Shown here in pieces: positions 23,418-36,439 of a stretch of 64,000 bases of DNA. The stretch lies in assembly GCF_040581485.1 (NCBI RefSeq), contig NC_090128.1:38346931-38410930 (forward strand). Reading direction: 5' to 3'. This DNA comes from Linepithema humile (lineage: Eukaryota; Arthropoda; Insecta; Hymenoptera; Formicidae). Position numbers and translations under genes: made by a program. Every line of letters begins with the position of its first letter. The first letter of the stretch is position 1. The notes beneath the pieces were generated by a model. The model had not been told where the DNA came from and did no database searches. It saw only the letters and a program-made list of their open reading frames with translations.

Positions 23418-26400
23418 TGTTGTTCTTTGTCTTCCACTTACAAATTCTTAAACGTCAAATTTCGTCTTTTATAATGAAAAAAATGTTAAAATCACGAAAT
23501 ATCTATACTCGTTACTCTCGACGCGTTCACGTCAAAGCGATCTTGCCGTTTGTTGTGTCAGTGTGAAAGTGCCTGCTTTTATATGGTCGATAGTCAGCTT
23601 ATCCATCCGTCATGTCGGTTTGCTGCTATCCAATAGTCACTTCCGGCGCTTCATACGTTCATTGCGCGTTTCATTATTTCATCATTTTATGTTATATTAA
23701 ATATTCTCCACTTTTGCGTTATTAATTTTTGTAATTCTTTTATTTTATTCATAATAAGATTAAAGAGCATCAATACACAAGATTTCGCCTCGGTATATGT
23801 TATTTTCGAGACGGGAAAGAAATTTATCTTTGCGGAGATTCAAACAAAGGAAGTTGGTGGCGCTGCGTCATTCTTCAATGAGGTTGCCTATTTTGACCGA
23901 TAATACGTAACTGCGCTGCATGAGCACGATGATTCACGAGAAAATGACAGAATCGTTTAGAAACATTGCACCACGTAAGGTTACATCATAAAGCTTCGTA
24001 TACTTTCTACAAACTTCTTGCAAATGATTTAAACAAATTTAGTAGTGTAAAATATCTTAATTGATTATTATTAAAGAAAAATATCATGACTCCTGACATT
24101 TTAAGATCTGTAAGAAATTGAATTAGTTCATTTCTATTTTTTTTTCTCTTTGGTAGAAATAAATTTTTAAATAATGATTAATAAATAATTTTTTGCACTA
24201 TCCCTAAACAAAAAGAAAGAAGAAATTGAGAATAACGAATAAGAATATAAATATACGTACGATTATCACTGGAAGTATTAGATAATAAGAGTTAATTAAA
24301 CTCAAGAATCAAATAAACTCTTCTAATGCTACAGTAATATTGAATAAAATAAATAAAGAAGTTAAAAGTTAAAATGTCAAAAATCAGAAAATTATATGAA
24401 TTTATAATATTGCATATATAGCTTGGAAAAAATGTTTAAAATAGTCGTTAAAAATGATTATACTACTTCCAGTGTCAAACAGTGAAAATATGTATATTAG
24501 AAAATAGAATCCAGTTATATTATAGACACATCCAGCATATGTTTTTATTTGCTGCGGATTTGCAAACATTAAAAGTCTCGCAGAAGGCGCAGAGTAATCT
24601 AGAAATGTCGCAGACATAACAGTCTCGAAGCGTCTGGAAAGTAGTAGGGAAAAGTGCGTATTCATTCGCAACAGTTCTGTGACGTGGAGTCACGTTTTCT
24701 AGACCTGTTTGCACATGTGCGAGGAAAAAATTATTATTACATTTATGTAGTTTCATTCTATATATGCATTACACATTAAATATACAAATAGCAAGGCGGC
24801 GATAAGCTAACGATGAATACGACGTGCTTCATTTCGTGATTATCAAATGTGCTATCGTTTATGATTGAAATTATCGATGAAACGATATTGCATTTTTAAC
24901 AAGAAATTCTATTCATGCATTTTTTCGAACTATTTGCAGAAACATGATGATAAAGAATTCTATTTTGCTTAATAGAAAATATTCATAAAAAGAATTTTAT
25001 TATTAAATGTCACTGAGAGCATGTAATTACAGAAATTATCGCGATTAAATATAAAATTAAAAATTACAATTAAATATAATCTGGATATAACGTGTATGTA
25101 ATTGCACATGTATTAATTTAATAAATTGCGATATTATTTGAAATAATAATTTGCGTAAGCAAAAAATGTTAAATACCGATATCAACAAAATTTGAGTTGT
25201 AATTAATTTTAATTAATATTAATAATCGTTATTTTCTCGTAGTTCATAAATTAACGGCATTAATTTGACTCTTTCTCATTTGATCAAACGAAATGCAAAA
25301 CGTTCTAGAATCAACTAAGCCGGTCACGATTGTCACCGAGTCACTTATTGAAGCGGCAATCGTTACAAGACAAGCTTAATGATGACCACGTCTCTTCGGT
25401 CGCGTTGATGAATGAATCATCTCTTATGCAAACACTTCGAAAATAACCATATGTTGTTCCAGGAAGTAATCATATAAACAGAGATGACAGATGTATTGTA
25501 TATGAATATAATATTCATTTGACATCATTTTATATATTTATTTTTATCGTGTTTTGAAGTTCTAAGGGCAATCCTTTATCCTTATATCTCATGGTTTATA
25601 TATCACGTACGAAAAAAAAAAAATTATGTGTACATAATATTGTAATATAATTCGAGAAAATAATTATGCTACAATTTTTTACAACCGAGAAGAAAGCATG
25701 AAGGAAGAGACAGAGATATTATATTGCCTGTCAACCAAAAATATCAATAGCATTCGATAACATCCAGTCTGATAAATGCTTGTTTAAGATGAAATCAGCT
25801 CTTGTGGTCGCAATTTTCTAATGGAAGTGATATCGGTCAGTCATATATTTGCAAAATATACACTTGATACAATGTTATAAATTGAAATGTGCATTTTCTG
25901 CATGAACATGTCAGGGTCGGATGTGTATATTAGATCTCGAGATTTTGAAATTTGTCGATTGACATAAAATTGACGTAAAATTGGTTGCGTAACGGAGATC
26001 TCATTTCTGTTTGCGTTTATATCCATATGAGTGATTCACATAAAAATCAAATCCAAGAATTAATATTATTTTAATGCAATATTTTAAGATTATCTTCAAC
26101 AATGTAATTTAAATATTTTTGGAATAGTTAATTAGAAATTTACTACAAACTAATTTACAGTGACGTAATAAAATTATTAAAAAAATTACATTGCGTGTGA
26201 TAAGTTGCACTTATTTCTAAGTTTTGCAATTTGTTAATTATATATATAATATAAATATTTTTAATGATAAAAACCTTGTTTGTTAATAGTTAATAGTTAA
26301 TAGTAGAGTTTAATAAAATAATAATCAAGAAAATTATTTCATGTTTGATTATTCATTTTTAAAAGTTCTGCGAATTTATTTTATTTGAAAGTGTCTGATA

Positions 26401-26538
26401 TGTCCCTGCATTTGCCCTGCATTGGTCGATAAGCAAACATTTGCTCTGCTTAACAGAAATTTTAACCGTTTAGTTGGTCTTCTGCCTCTCGTGCTACAAA
26501 CTCTTGTGCCATTCTCGCCCTCCTCTTACGCTGACGAC
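23418..26538. other. Intergenic spacer between Ref(2)P and the IR cluster
   Basis: The first 250 bp (to about 23670) are less AT-rich and should contain the Ref(2)P promoter and 5' UTR. The rest is AT-rich, with small ORFs on the minus strand (24402-24756, 25841-26026) that show no domain character. From about 25735 onward the sequence is recognisably homologous to the leaders of IR copies C (from about 43150) and D (from about 52340), so it marks the left edge of the repeated IR unit. Confidence 0.6.
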
Positions 26539-29500
26539 ATGAGATTACCGCTCTGTATGATGTATTCAATGCTGTTTTGTATTCTTCTAAGCTCAGCAGA
26601 AAGACACTTCAACATCAGCGTCTTCGTTGATGTGATATTGAGCATCCGGAGATTTTATTCCGCGGCGACCGTTATGTTTGCCCATCCCGGAGATGATTAC
26701 AAGGATTATGGAGGTCAGTTTAAAACGATATATGTTATTATTGCATAGGTGTTTCGTAAATATTAATTTAATTAAATAAACGTTTGCAACATTCCAATAT
26801 CTTCCAATAATTTTCCTTAAACTGACGAAGTAAAAGAAACAGCAGAACTATTGTAGATTTAATTTGTTTAGGCAAATTTTTAGAAAATGTATTTTTACTA
26901 CAAAGTTAGTACAAAATATCAAGCTCATTAAGCTGCGATTCTCGTAGATTTGGAGATCACACACTTGGTGCATGCATGCTCCCGTAGGCTGAGCCAGCAC
27001 TACGTGGTGACCGTGAATATGTTTTTCAAAAAGATGGAAAGATCGCTCAGATACCATAATCAAATAGTACAGCCCATCACCATCGTTATCATGCCTAACG
27101 TTGAGGCGTATCAGGAGTTTGCCGAAGTCACTAAAACTTATCCCATGTCCTTTCCTGTGTGGTTTGTGCTGTTTCTCTATCCAATTGCCAATGATACCCA
27201 TAATTATTGTCTTGAGCCAATAGGTAATCCCTTCAACATAGCGTTCGACACGCAAATGCTGGTATTGTGTCATGACGAAGACATTCTGCGGGAATGGTAC
27301 TCGGTCAAAGGCGAGACTGTTAAGACCTCTGAGATAGCAGTATGGGAAGATGACAAGGGCTTTGTTTCTCTGACGAACGTGTCTCTCTATGATCGAAGGA
27401 AGGATTTGGAAGGAGTTGTTTTGCGAGCCGTCGTGGTTAAGGTTCTCAACAAGATTTTCGAAGTGGTTTATTGGCATAAGAATAATTATATACTAAACAT
27501 CTTATAATTAAGTCCACGTGTCAGAAGAAAATTTGATATTTGCATAAAATATTTTTACAAGCTTGCATTTGTACATATAATCAATTTCCGTCAATTCGTC
27601 ATCAAATTTTATCAACTAATCTTTTCCAAGTTTCATTATATTACGAATAATATACATTAAAAATTATATATTTTCCAAAATTTATTTAATTATTATTATC
27701 AAAATTAATTCTCAATTTAATTCTTTGCTATTAATCCAATTAAGGATGTACCGATTTCATTGCCAAATATTGAGAACTATGTGGCCAATTTGTATGGAAA
27801 AGTGTTACAAGAGCTTCAGTATTCTCTTAACTTTACTCTGAAGATTGTTTCGGAATTGGATGACCACGGCACATATGATTTTGAAAATAACATTTGGTCC
27901 GGAGTGATGGGTGAAATTGTGTCGGGTCGCGCGGACTTCGCTATCGCTGATATGTCGATGACCAGTCTTCGAATAAAAGACGTCGACTTCACGCTGCCCT
28001 TGATAGTATCTAAAAATAGCTTGTTTATCAAAGAACCGGCGATTTGCGGTGTCAAGTGGCTTGGTTATTTCCAGGTAATTGCAATTAATATTAATTGCAA
28101 TAAAATAAACGCATCTTGGGTTTATTTGTATATTTTATTATTCTTCAAAAATAAAATAAAATAAAATATTAAAAAAAAAATTTTTACTATAAATTACTTA
28201 ATAATTTTTTAACTTGTATAATTGTAATAGGCTTTTAATTCACAAATTTGGATTGCACTTGTTATGATAATAGCAATTACACCGCTTTTATTGTCATATA
28301 TGAAGTCTTACATGAAAACGGTTCGTGGAATTCGACAGATTGTCGATTTGATTTCTGATAATTTTCTTTGCATTTGGGGCATCTTCTGTCAGCAAGCACT
28401 TATAGGTATTATATTACTTATAGTTTATCTTATAGCTATAAATTGCAAATTTTAAGTATTATAAATATATTTATTTATAAAATTTTTATAAAATACTTTA
28501 TAATTACTTTACTTTATTAAATACTTAAATTTTACTTTATTAATTACTTTATTAAATAACAAAATAAAATTATATAATTTTAATTATATTAAATAAAAAA
28601 TTCAAAGATTTTGTTGATAAAATTAAAATTTAATTTTTGACTTTAGAGTTTCCGACGTCTTCGCCGCTACGTCTTGCGTATTTTACAATATTTTTAACAG
28701 CAGTGCTGATAATGGCTCATTACTCGGCAGCGTTAGTTTGCTTTCTAACGGCGTGCACTCGTGTTTTACCTTTTCGGACAATCGACGAATTTGTCAACGA
28801 TGGTACTTATGAATTGATACTTCCACGCGGTAGTGCTGATTACGACGTAATCGCCGTAAGTTTGCTCAATAATTAAGAATTTCCGTTTTTTTTTACTTTT
28901 TCTTCTGACGATTTTTAGACGATTGAAGTTATAACTGATTGTACTTATACTTGAAATTACAATCATATTTAATTCTGCTACATTCTTGTTAATGTTGATA
29001 CATATATTCAGCATTTATTTATGTATTACAAAGCATTTTTGCAATTGTTTTAGGCGTCAGAGGAAACTTTCTCAATGAGATTGATGAAATTAATGAAGGA
29101 CGAATCGGAACTGCCAGTAACTTTAATCGATGGTTTCGTGCAAGTACGATTAAAATATTTGTATTTTTGCATCGAAGCATATTAAAATAAATAGGAAATC
29201 AATTTTAATAATGTAGCTAATATTGCTGTTAATTTTTTATTCGATAAAATTATTTCAATTATTTCAAATTATATTTTTTATTTTTAAGCGTACGATGCAC
29301 GTAGCGAGATTATTTATTATTTATTGTTTCTTTAGGTATGCAATGAAAAAAATGTCGCTTATATGACGTTAAATGCTTTGAAGAAAAGTGTAGAGATGAG
29401 AATTCCGTGCAAACTGTCGGCTGTCGGTACCGAAAAAATAGACAACTTAGGGATAGTTCTGTCTAAAGGAAATCCATACACTGCTGTAATAAATTATCAG

Positions 29501-29835
29501 TGAGTACCATAAAAATGTTTAGTATATTTTCATACATATTTGTTACTGTCAAGTTTGTAATTATTGTTTATTACAGTTTACAAAAATTTTTGGATAATGG
29601 AATGATGATGCGTCTGAAAGATACGTCGTTTTTAATGGAGTCATTTGAAAGTAAGGCTTATGAACCGGTTCACGTGGCAGGCGTCGTTCCAATTTTGGCA
29701 ATACTCTGTGGAGGCTTTGTCCTGTGTATTATTGTATTGTTCACAGAAAAAATTTATTATCGATATACAAAAAAAAAATTTGAATCGAAGGTCTTCTATT
29801 ATTCGAAAAAACAATTGTTTATTAAAAAACGATAA
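26539..29835 (+). CDS. Ionotropic receptor, copy A (type 1), 8 exons, intact
   Basis: Exons 26539-26713, 26948-27441, 27745-28074, 28231-28405, 28647-28855, 29054-29143, 29336-29499 and 29577-29835 join in phase to 631 aa. I chose the ATG at 26539 because it begins a signal peptide (MRLPLCMMYSMLFCILLSSA) and no in-frame ATG lies upstream. Exon 3 is the S1 half of the ligand-binding domain, with the glutamate-receptor-type Arg in TSLRIKDVDFTLP (about residue 299). Exon 4 holds TM1 and the pore segment (LCIWGIFCQQALIG). Exon 5 holds TM2 with HYSAALVCFLT, the counterpart of the iGluR SYTANLAAFLT motif. Exons 6-7 form S2, and exon 8 TM3 (VVPILAILCGGFVLCIIVLF). IRs are dendritic ligand-gated cation channels for acids, amines and other cues. 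The ligand and subfamily are unknown. The exon 2 donor is weak (AAG|GTTCTC). Confidence 0.9.
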
Positions 29836-31254
29836 TCGAAATATTTTAAATTGGCAAATTCGTTTAATATAAATTTTTGCACTTGGAATTAGTGTAAAAA
29901 CATCCTATATTTTTGTGTGTGCCTATTTGTGAATTTGCAACAAAGATTAAATAATATTGACGCTTGCATATCATCTTTTCTTAATCGCTGTATCACTTTT
30001 TAAAGTTTGAATTATTATAAATTATTTTTGCGACACCGTGTAAAATGCTAAATAAAATATAAAAATAAAATAAAGATTACAATATAGCGAATTGATTAAG
30101 TATTGTTTTAGTATAATATTATCCAAAAAAGCAAATGTTTAAAATCTGGTTTGTAGTTTTTATATTGTTTTTTATAAAAATACCTAATTAATATTTAATT
30201 TTTTTTTATATATTGTGAGTTATCACACTGTGCTAAATGTGATTAGGTAACCAGTAGCGATATATCGAACTATCGATATCAACAAGTTTTTTCTATATTT
30301 TTTTTCAAAATATCGCATTTTTATAAATATCGCACATCAGCTAAAAAAGTGACACAAATCGAAATTTTTCGAATTTTGTTTTATATGCGGATTGTGTTTT
30401 AAATACACGGTCTTCAATTAGGAAAAATTATACAAGTTGAATTCAAATATTTTCCGCGTAAATTCGCAATGTTTAACACTGCCGCAAATAATTAATTTTA
30501 AAATTATTGTTTAACCAAGCATAGACATATGAAATTATTTTCCGTAATATCAAGCTTGCTTCAGATAATTTATAATTTGCGACAGAATTTGAGATAAAAA
30601 CTAATTCACAATATTATTGATAGCAATTATTATTAATCCAACGCAATTCTTCTTTCCTCTCTCTTGAACAATTTTTTTTTACTTGTGTCACTCTTGCGAA
30701 TATGCGATATATTCTCTTCATAAGCTTAAATGTGTAAACTGATCTTTATGTGATAAACTAAAATACGTTGACATATTTAAAATAATGATATACGGGCAAG
30801 AAATGCTGATTGCGGAAGCTTGACGACAACTATAAACAATCAATAATTCATGATTTAGCAGATGATTTGCTGATAAGAAACGTATGTGTAATTTGTAATA
30901 ATGAAACTGCACATTCACTATCCGGTAGTACACTTGTTCGCATCCTTAGATTCTCAAATCCGATAAATTCAAACGTTTGTGAGGATGCATCATTCAGTCG
31001 TGCATTTGCAACTTTGAATCGCGGAATTCTATTCTGTTCTTTAATTCATAAAAAAATTCCGTTTACGATGGCTATCTTAGTAGAAATTGGGAATTAAGGT
31101 GCCGATTTCTTTTCCTGATATTTTTTTCCGTTCTTATTCATTTATTTTAATTCTTACGAGAAAAATAATCTTTTTTTCTAAATTAATAATGAATGAATTA
31201 ATTATAAATAATTAACTTTCTTCGCATCAAGTCACTTCAACTTTACGCCTCGGG
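29836..31254. other. Spacer between IR copies A and B, including a conserved leader
   Basis: The first part (to about 30110) is homologous to the sequence behind copies C and D. Near 30790-31090 lies a block also found before copy E (about 62030-62365), containing GCAATGCTGATTGC-like sequence and short ORFs that are not frame-conserved between the two copies. I read it as a shared 5' flanking region, not coding. A promoter for type 2 receptors is expected here. Confidence 0.55.
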
Positions 31255-34200
31255 ATGAAACATATAATAGTACAATCGATTGCAATACTTTTTTTCACGT
31301 TGGCCGCTAAAGTGTTAACAGTAAGAATAGATACTAACAATTATTTCCGACTGATCAGTGATGTCCACAAATATTATCACACTTCATCTGTTATTTTCGT
31401 AAAATCGGACAGTTATCACGGTAAGTACTAAACTTCCGCTTTTCGCGCTTCCATGTCATTTGCATTTTATTATAACAAAGAATTTTATGCAAATTAACTA
31501 TTTTTTACATATTATAATAATGTCATAGAATATACTTTTAGCGATTAGTACTAAAATAATCATTAAAAATATTAAATATTATCAATTCAAAGTTGAAATT
31601 ATATTATACAGATTTAAACATGACGACATTGGTGCACACCTGGTCACGTGAGTTTTCACGACAGCGGGTCATGTCCGTGACCATTACCTTTTCGGATATG
31701 GTGAACGAGTACAATAGGTACCAAAAGACCATCGTAATGCCATTATTTGTCGTTCTTCTCGACACCAGAGAAGCCATGAGTGAATTTGCTAAAGCGACAA
31801 GGAATATAAAGCCTATTTCTTTTCCCACCTGGTTCGTGATGTTCCTTCAGCATCCTGGGAATCCGCTCGAGAAGTACTGCGAACATCCCACGGATAACGT
31901 ATTCAACGTGGATTTCAGCACTCTCATGCTGGTACTGTGCTACGATCATCCGATCCTGGTCGAGTGGTACGCTATTCGTGATAATCACACCAGAACGTTC
32001 GAACTAGCCACGTGGACCGCTGATAAAGGTTTAATTTTGAGGACGCAGAAAAGCCTCTACGCTAGACGGAACAATATGTTTGGTGACGTTATGCGGGTGG
32101 CGTACGTGGATGTAAGCATATCTTCTTTCAATTTTATCATAGGCCATATTACTGTTAAAAATAAAAATAAATTATTATAAATAATGAATTTGTACAAAAT
32201 TTATTGAAATAAAAATGTCATTTGATAATTTGTCGCAAAATCAATATTAGAATCTTATAATACTTTATAACTCATTAATCTCGTAATAAATTGACTTGAT
32301 GATTCTATTGATAAATGACATTCAAAGGATTCACCGTTTTTCACGATGAGAAACGGCAAAATCAACGGATTTCTTGGACTGCTGATGGTAGAGCTTAGTA
32401 AAGTGATGAATTTTACAATGAAGATTCTGAATCCGGTAAAGGCGTACGGCAGCTGGAGTTATACACAGAATATATGGACCGGTGCAATCGGTCAACTGGT
32501 ATTCGACGAGGCCGACATTGGCGTTTCTGAATTCACCATTACGTCTGGCAGATTAAATGTCGTCGATTTCACATTGCCGTTGATGCTCTCGCGAAATTGC
32601 CTCTATTTTAAAGAACCCAGCGGTTCCGATGTGCCATGGTCTGGATACTTCAAGGTAATCATGTTCAAGTTCTATAATATATAGATGTATCATAATTAAA
32701 CTTTAGCGAAGAATTAAAAACTAAAAATAAAATTATTTATGATAATTTAATTATATTTTGAAAAAAATAGCTAGTTGAAGTTTGGAACGTTTTTGGAGCA
32801 ATTTTTTAAAAATGATTTGTCCCATTTCTTCTTTTGCAAAAAAATTAGATATAAAATTTATAAATTTACAAAATGCGTAAAGATGCATGATGTTAACAAA
32901 GTTTAGATAATAACGTAAAAAGCTTTTTCTTTCTGAAATTATAAAAATGATTCACTAAATTATAGAAAATTGAATGCGATATATAAACTTTTCAGGCATT
33001 TAGCTCTGACATTTGGATAACGTTAGTGGTGATAATAATAACTGCTTCTATTCTATTAACTATTATAAAAGCAAAAGGATTCTCGATAAATGTAATATCA
33101 GAGAGTTATATTAATGTTTGGGGTATTTATTGCCAGCAGGGTTTGTCAGGTAACGCTTACATTAGAAATATTTACAATTAATACATATTGATATTGTGTG
33201 ATATAAATTTTTCAAATTATTTGTACTATTATTTAATTTTAAATTTGTGTGTCAACACGAAATACATTTAATACTGAAATAACATATTTTTGCGAAATTC
33301 TAGAATTTCCTAATAAATCGTCAATGAGATTAGCTTTTTTCTCGATTCACATCTCATCGTTGATAATTATGGCTGCCTATTCTGCCTCGTTGATCAGCTT
33401 CCTGACGCTCACTACGACTAGCTTGCCTTTCTCCACTATGGAGAGTTACGTTAAGGATGGTTCTTATAAATTAATCGTTATGAGAAATAGCGCTGAATAT
33501 GATATGCGCACGAGTACTGTGAGTTTACACATAATAAATGTGTAGTAAATTAGTTTTATTTTTATATTAAATTTAATTTAATTATGTTATAAAAGTTTGT
33601 AAAGAAGATGTGATATATTAATTGCAACAGAAATAATCTCAAATTATCATTATTTAAATTACAGTATCTCAAAGACCCCGTGTTTCGAAAAATGTACGAT
33701 TTAATGGTGAAGAAAGAGCAATTGCCGTTAACATTATCAGATGGATTCAAACAAGTTAATAGTTTGGTTTATTTAATTAATTAATTTAACAATGTTAAGT
33801 TTCCTCAAGTTGTTTTATGTCAATTTTTGGGCAGCTATGCGGACAGAAGAAATATGCATTTTATACCACGGAAGTATTTAGAAACGCTTTAAACATTTAT
33901 GTACCATGTAAAGTCCTGCAGATAGAGAGCGGAAAAAGTGATAGCTTGGCATTAGCTTTAAGGAAGGGAAATCCTTACATCGGTTTAATAAATTATTAGT
34001 AAGTTCATAAAATATATGTATATCTATAATTTATATTTACAATATATATGTACAAATTATATACGCTTATTTTATATATGCATTAAAAGTATTTTATTGC
34101 AAATTTTAAATACAAATGTATCGAATATCTTTTTATATTTTTCAGCTTGCAGCAATTTCAAGACAACGGTGTTATGAGAAAGTTGAGAGATGGATATCTC

Positions 34201-34449
34201 TTAAGGGACAATCCATCGGTGACTAGATACGACGCGGTCAATTTAAAGGATATAGCGTTGACTCTAACGGTAGTGACAGGTGGTATAATGCTGGCACTGT
34301 GTGTTTTAATCATCGAGAAAACGTATTATACTTTGACTTCTCGATTTAAAAATAGCAAATCTTTTGTTAATAATTCGAGTCTACGATTCGAAAAAACAAA
34401 TAACAAAAATAATCTGAATAATATGAGACTAATCGGATATTTGCCATGA
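31255..34449 (+). CDS. Ionotropic receptor, copy B (type 2), 8 exons, intact
   Basis: Exons 31255-31420, 31612-32111, 32328-32654, 32996-33149, 33304-33518, 33665-33754, 33835-33998 and 34146-34449 give 639 aa without interruption. The ATG starts a signal peptide (MKHIIVQSIAILFFTLAAKV). Exon 3 carries the S1 lobe with Arg in TSGRLNVVDFTLP (about residue 297). Exon 4 contains TM1 (IWITLVVIIITASILLTII) and the pore (INVWGIYCQQG). Exon 5 contains TM2 with AYSASLISFLT. Exon 8 contains TM3 (LTLTVVTGGIMLALCVLI) and a long polar tail. Exon number and phases match type 1, but the protein is clearly divergent, so the two types are old paralogues. It should act as a tuning subunit in sensory dendrites; partner and ligand cannot be read from sequence. 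Confidence 0.9.
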
Positions 34450-34535
34450 AATTATTAAAACCTCTCAAGTTTTCAACAAGTTTTAATGTATATTTCTAGA
34501 ATGTTAATAAATCAAATAGAATGTTAATAAATCAT
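34450..34535. other. 3' flank of IR copy B
   Basis: The 3' UTR contains AATAAA within a short direct repeat (ATGTTAATAAATCA, twice, 34500-34533), giving two potential poly(A) signals just before the TTAA element. Confidence 0.6.
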
Positions 34536-35429
34536 TTAAGAGGATGCTGAAGTGACGGGCGAACTCCGACGCGAAAGCGCCATCATTTCGATGGTACTAA
34601 AAATGAAATGACATTATCGGCGCAGCCTACGGACCTATGCCGCGTAGGTCCGTGTGTACGCATTTGTTTGTAGTGGTGACTCACTACACTGACGTGTGGT
34701 CTGTGTACGTGTGTCATCGGAAGTTTGTAAACAAACGATGCTTGCGCTTGTTTCCTCGACTGAAATTTCGTCGCAAAGCTGCAATATAATGTCCGAGAAA
34801 ACATAAGCGTATACAAGGTGTCAAATAAATACAAACTAAATATGACAAAATAATAAATAAAAAATATACATATAATACTATATATATCATTGAAGAAAAA
34901 TGTCATATACTTTTCTTACTTTTATCCTTATGTAGTAAATACTAAATAACTAATTAATCAATTAATTAATATATACATATACACATATATTCAATAAATA
35001 GTTATCTTTATTTTGTATTTTATATGATAATGACTAAAATAATGAAAGTATATATTATTTCAGTTATATAAAATACAAAATAAAGATAACTATATTCAAT
35101 ATGTATATGTATGTATTCAATAATTAATTAACTTATTTATTTATTTTGTATTTGTTACATAAGAATAAAAATAGGAAAAGCATATAACATATTTTTCCAA
35201 TTAGACATATAGTATTATACATACATTTTTCAAATAAAATATTTTATCATATCTAACTTATATCTATTAGACACCTTGTATAAGTCTATTTTGTCTCGTA
35301 TGTACATCATTCAGCCATACGATAGAATTTCAATTGCGAGAAAAAGGTTAAATGACCTTATAAATTATCTGATAAAATATAAACAGACCACACGTGCAGT
35401 AAATTGCTAACTAAAATAAATACGTATTT

Positions 35430-36425
35430 CTTCAAATCTGTCAGCTGACGTTAGATCGCCTATGACAATATTTCTTAAAATCTGCCAGTTCACGAATAAA
35501 TTGTCTTTAGCTCTCTTTTTTCTAAACTGTCAGCTGACGTTAGATCGCCTCTGACTATATTTATTAAAAATTGTCAGCTCACGATAGATCGCCTCTGACA
35601 ATATTTCTTACAATTTGCCAGTTCACGAATAAATCGTCTTTAGCTCTCTTTTTTCTAAACTGTCAGCTGACGTTAGATCGTCTGTGACAATATTTATTTA
35701 AAATTGTCAGCTCACGATAGATCGCCTCTGACAATATTTCTTACAATTTGCCAGTTCACGAATAAATCGCCTTTAGCTCTCTTTCTTCTAAACTGTCAGC
35801 TGACGTTAGATCGCCTCTGATTATATTTATTTAAAATTGTCAGCTCACGAAAGATCTCCTCTGGCTTGTCTTATTCTATATTGCCAGTCCACGACAAAGC
35901 CGCCTCTGGCTTGAAGACAAGAATAAGAATTTTCTTCTAATGCCAGTCCACGAGAAAACCGCCTCTGGCTTGTCTTATTCTATATTGCCAGTCCACGAGA
36001 AAACCGCCTTTGGCTTGTCTTATTCTATATTGCCAGTCCACGAGGAAACCGCCTCTGGCTTGAAGACAAGAATAAGAATTTTCTAATGCCAGTCCACGAG
36101 AAAACCGCCTCTGGCTTGTCTTATTCTATATTGCCAGTCCATGAGAAAACCGCCTCTGGCTTGTCTTATTCTATATTGCCAGTCCACGAGGAAACCGCCT
36201 CTGGCTTGAAGACAAAAATAAGAATTTTCTAATGCCAGTCCACGAGAAAACCGCCTCTGGCTTGTCTTATTCTATATTGCCAGTCCACGAGGAAACCGCC
36301 TCTGGCTTGAAGACAAGAATAAGAGTTTTCTAATGCCAGTCCACGAGAAAACCGCCTCTGGCTTGTCTTATTATATATTGCCAGTCCACGAGGAAACCGC
36401 CTCTGGCTTGTCTTATTCTTTATTG
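35430..36425. repeat. Tandem minisatellite of hairpin-forming units
   Basis: About 20 units are arranged in two zones. The left zone (35430-35870) has a higher-order period of about 133 bp made of three related subunits (TGTCAGCTGACGTTAGATCG, TGTCAGCTCACGATAGATCG and TGCCAGTTCACGAATAAATCG). The right zone (35880-36425) has about 11 copies of a unit built on GCCAGTCCACGAGAAAACCG followed by CCTCTGGC, at alternating spacings of about 46 and 55 bp. In nearly every right-zone unit the ends can pair (GCCAG with CTGGC), leaving an 18-base loop. It is not a CRISPR array: the spacers are themselves repeated. Confidence 0.85.
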
Positions 36426-36439
36426 TAAGATACTTTTAT

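Noticed and set aside
26422..26538. Longer N-terminus for IR copy A (open frame upstream of the ATG)
   Set aside because: No in-frame ATG exists upstream in copies A, C or D, and the ATG at 26539 begins a proper signal peptide.
30810..31097. 95-aa ORF before IR copy B, with a similar 104-aa ORF before copy E (62051-62365)
   Set aside because: The frames diverge by indels between the two copies while the DNA stays similar, which fits a conserved leader and not a protein.
35880..36425. Regularly spaced GCCAGTCCACGA repeats looking like a CRISPR array
   Set aside because: The intervening sequences are themselves repeated copies, the host is an animal, and no cas genes are present. It is a minisatellite.
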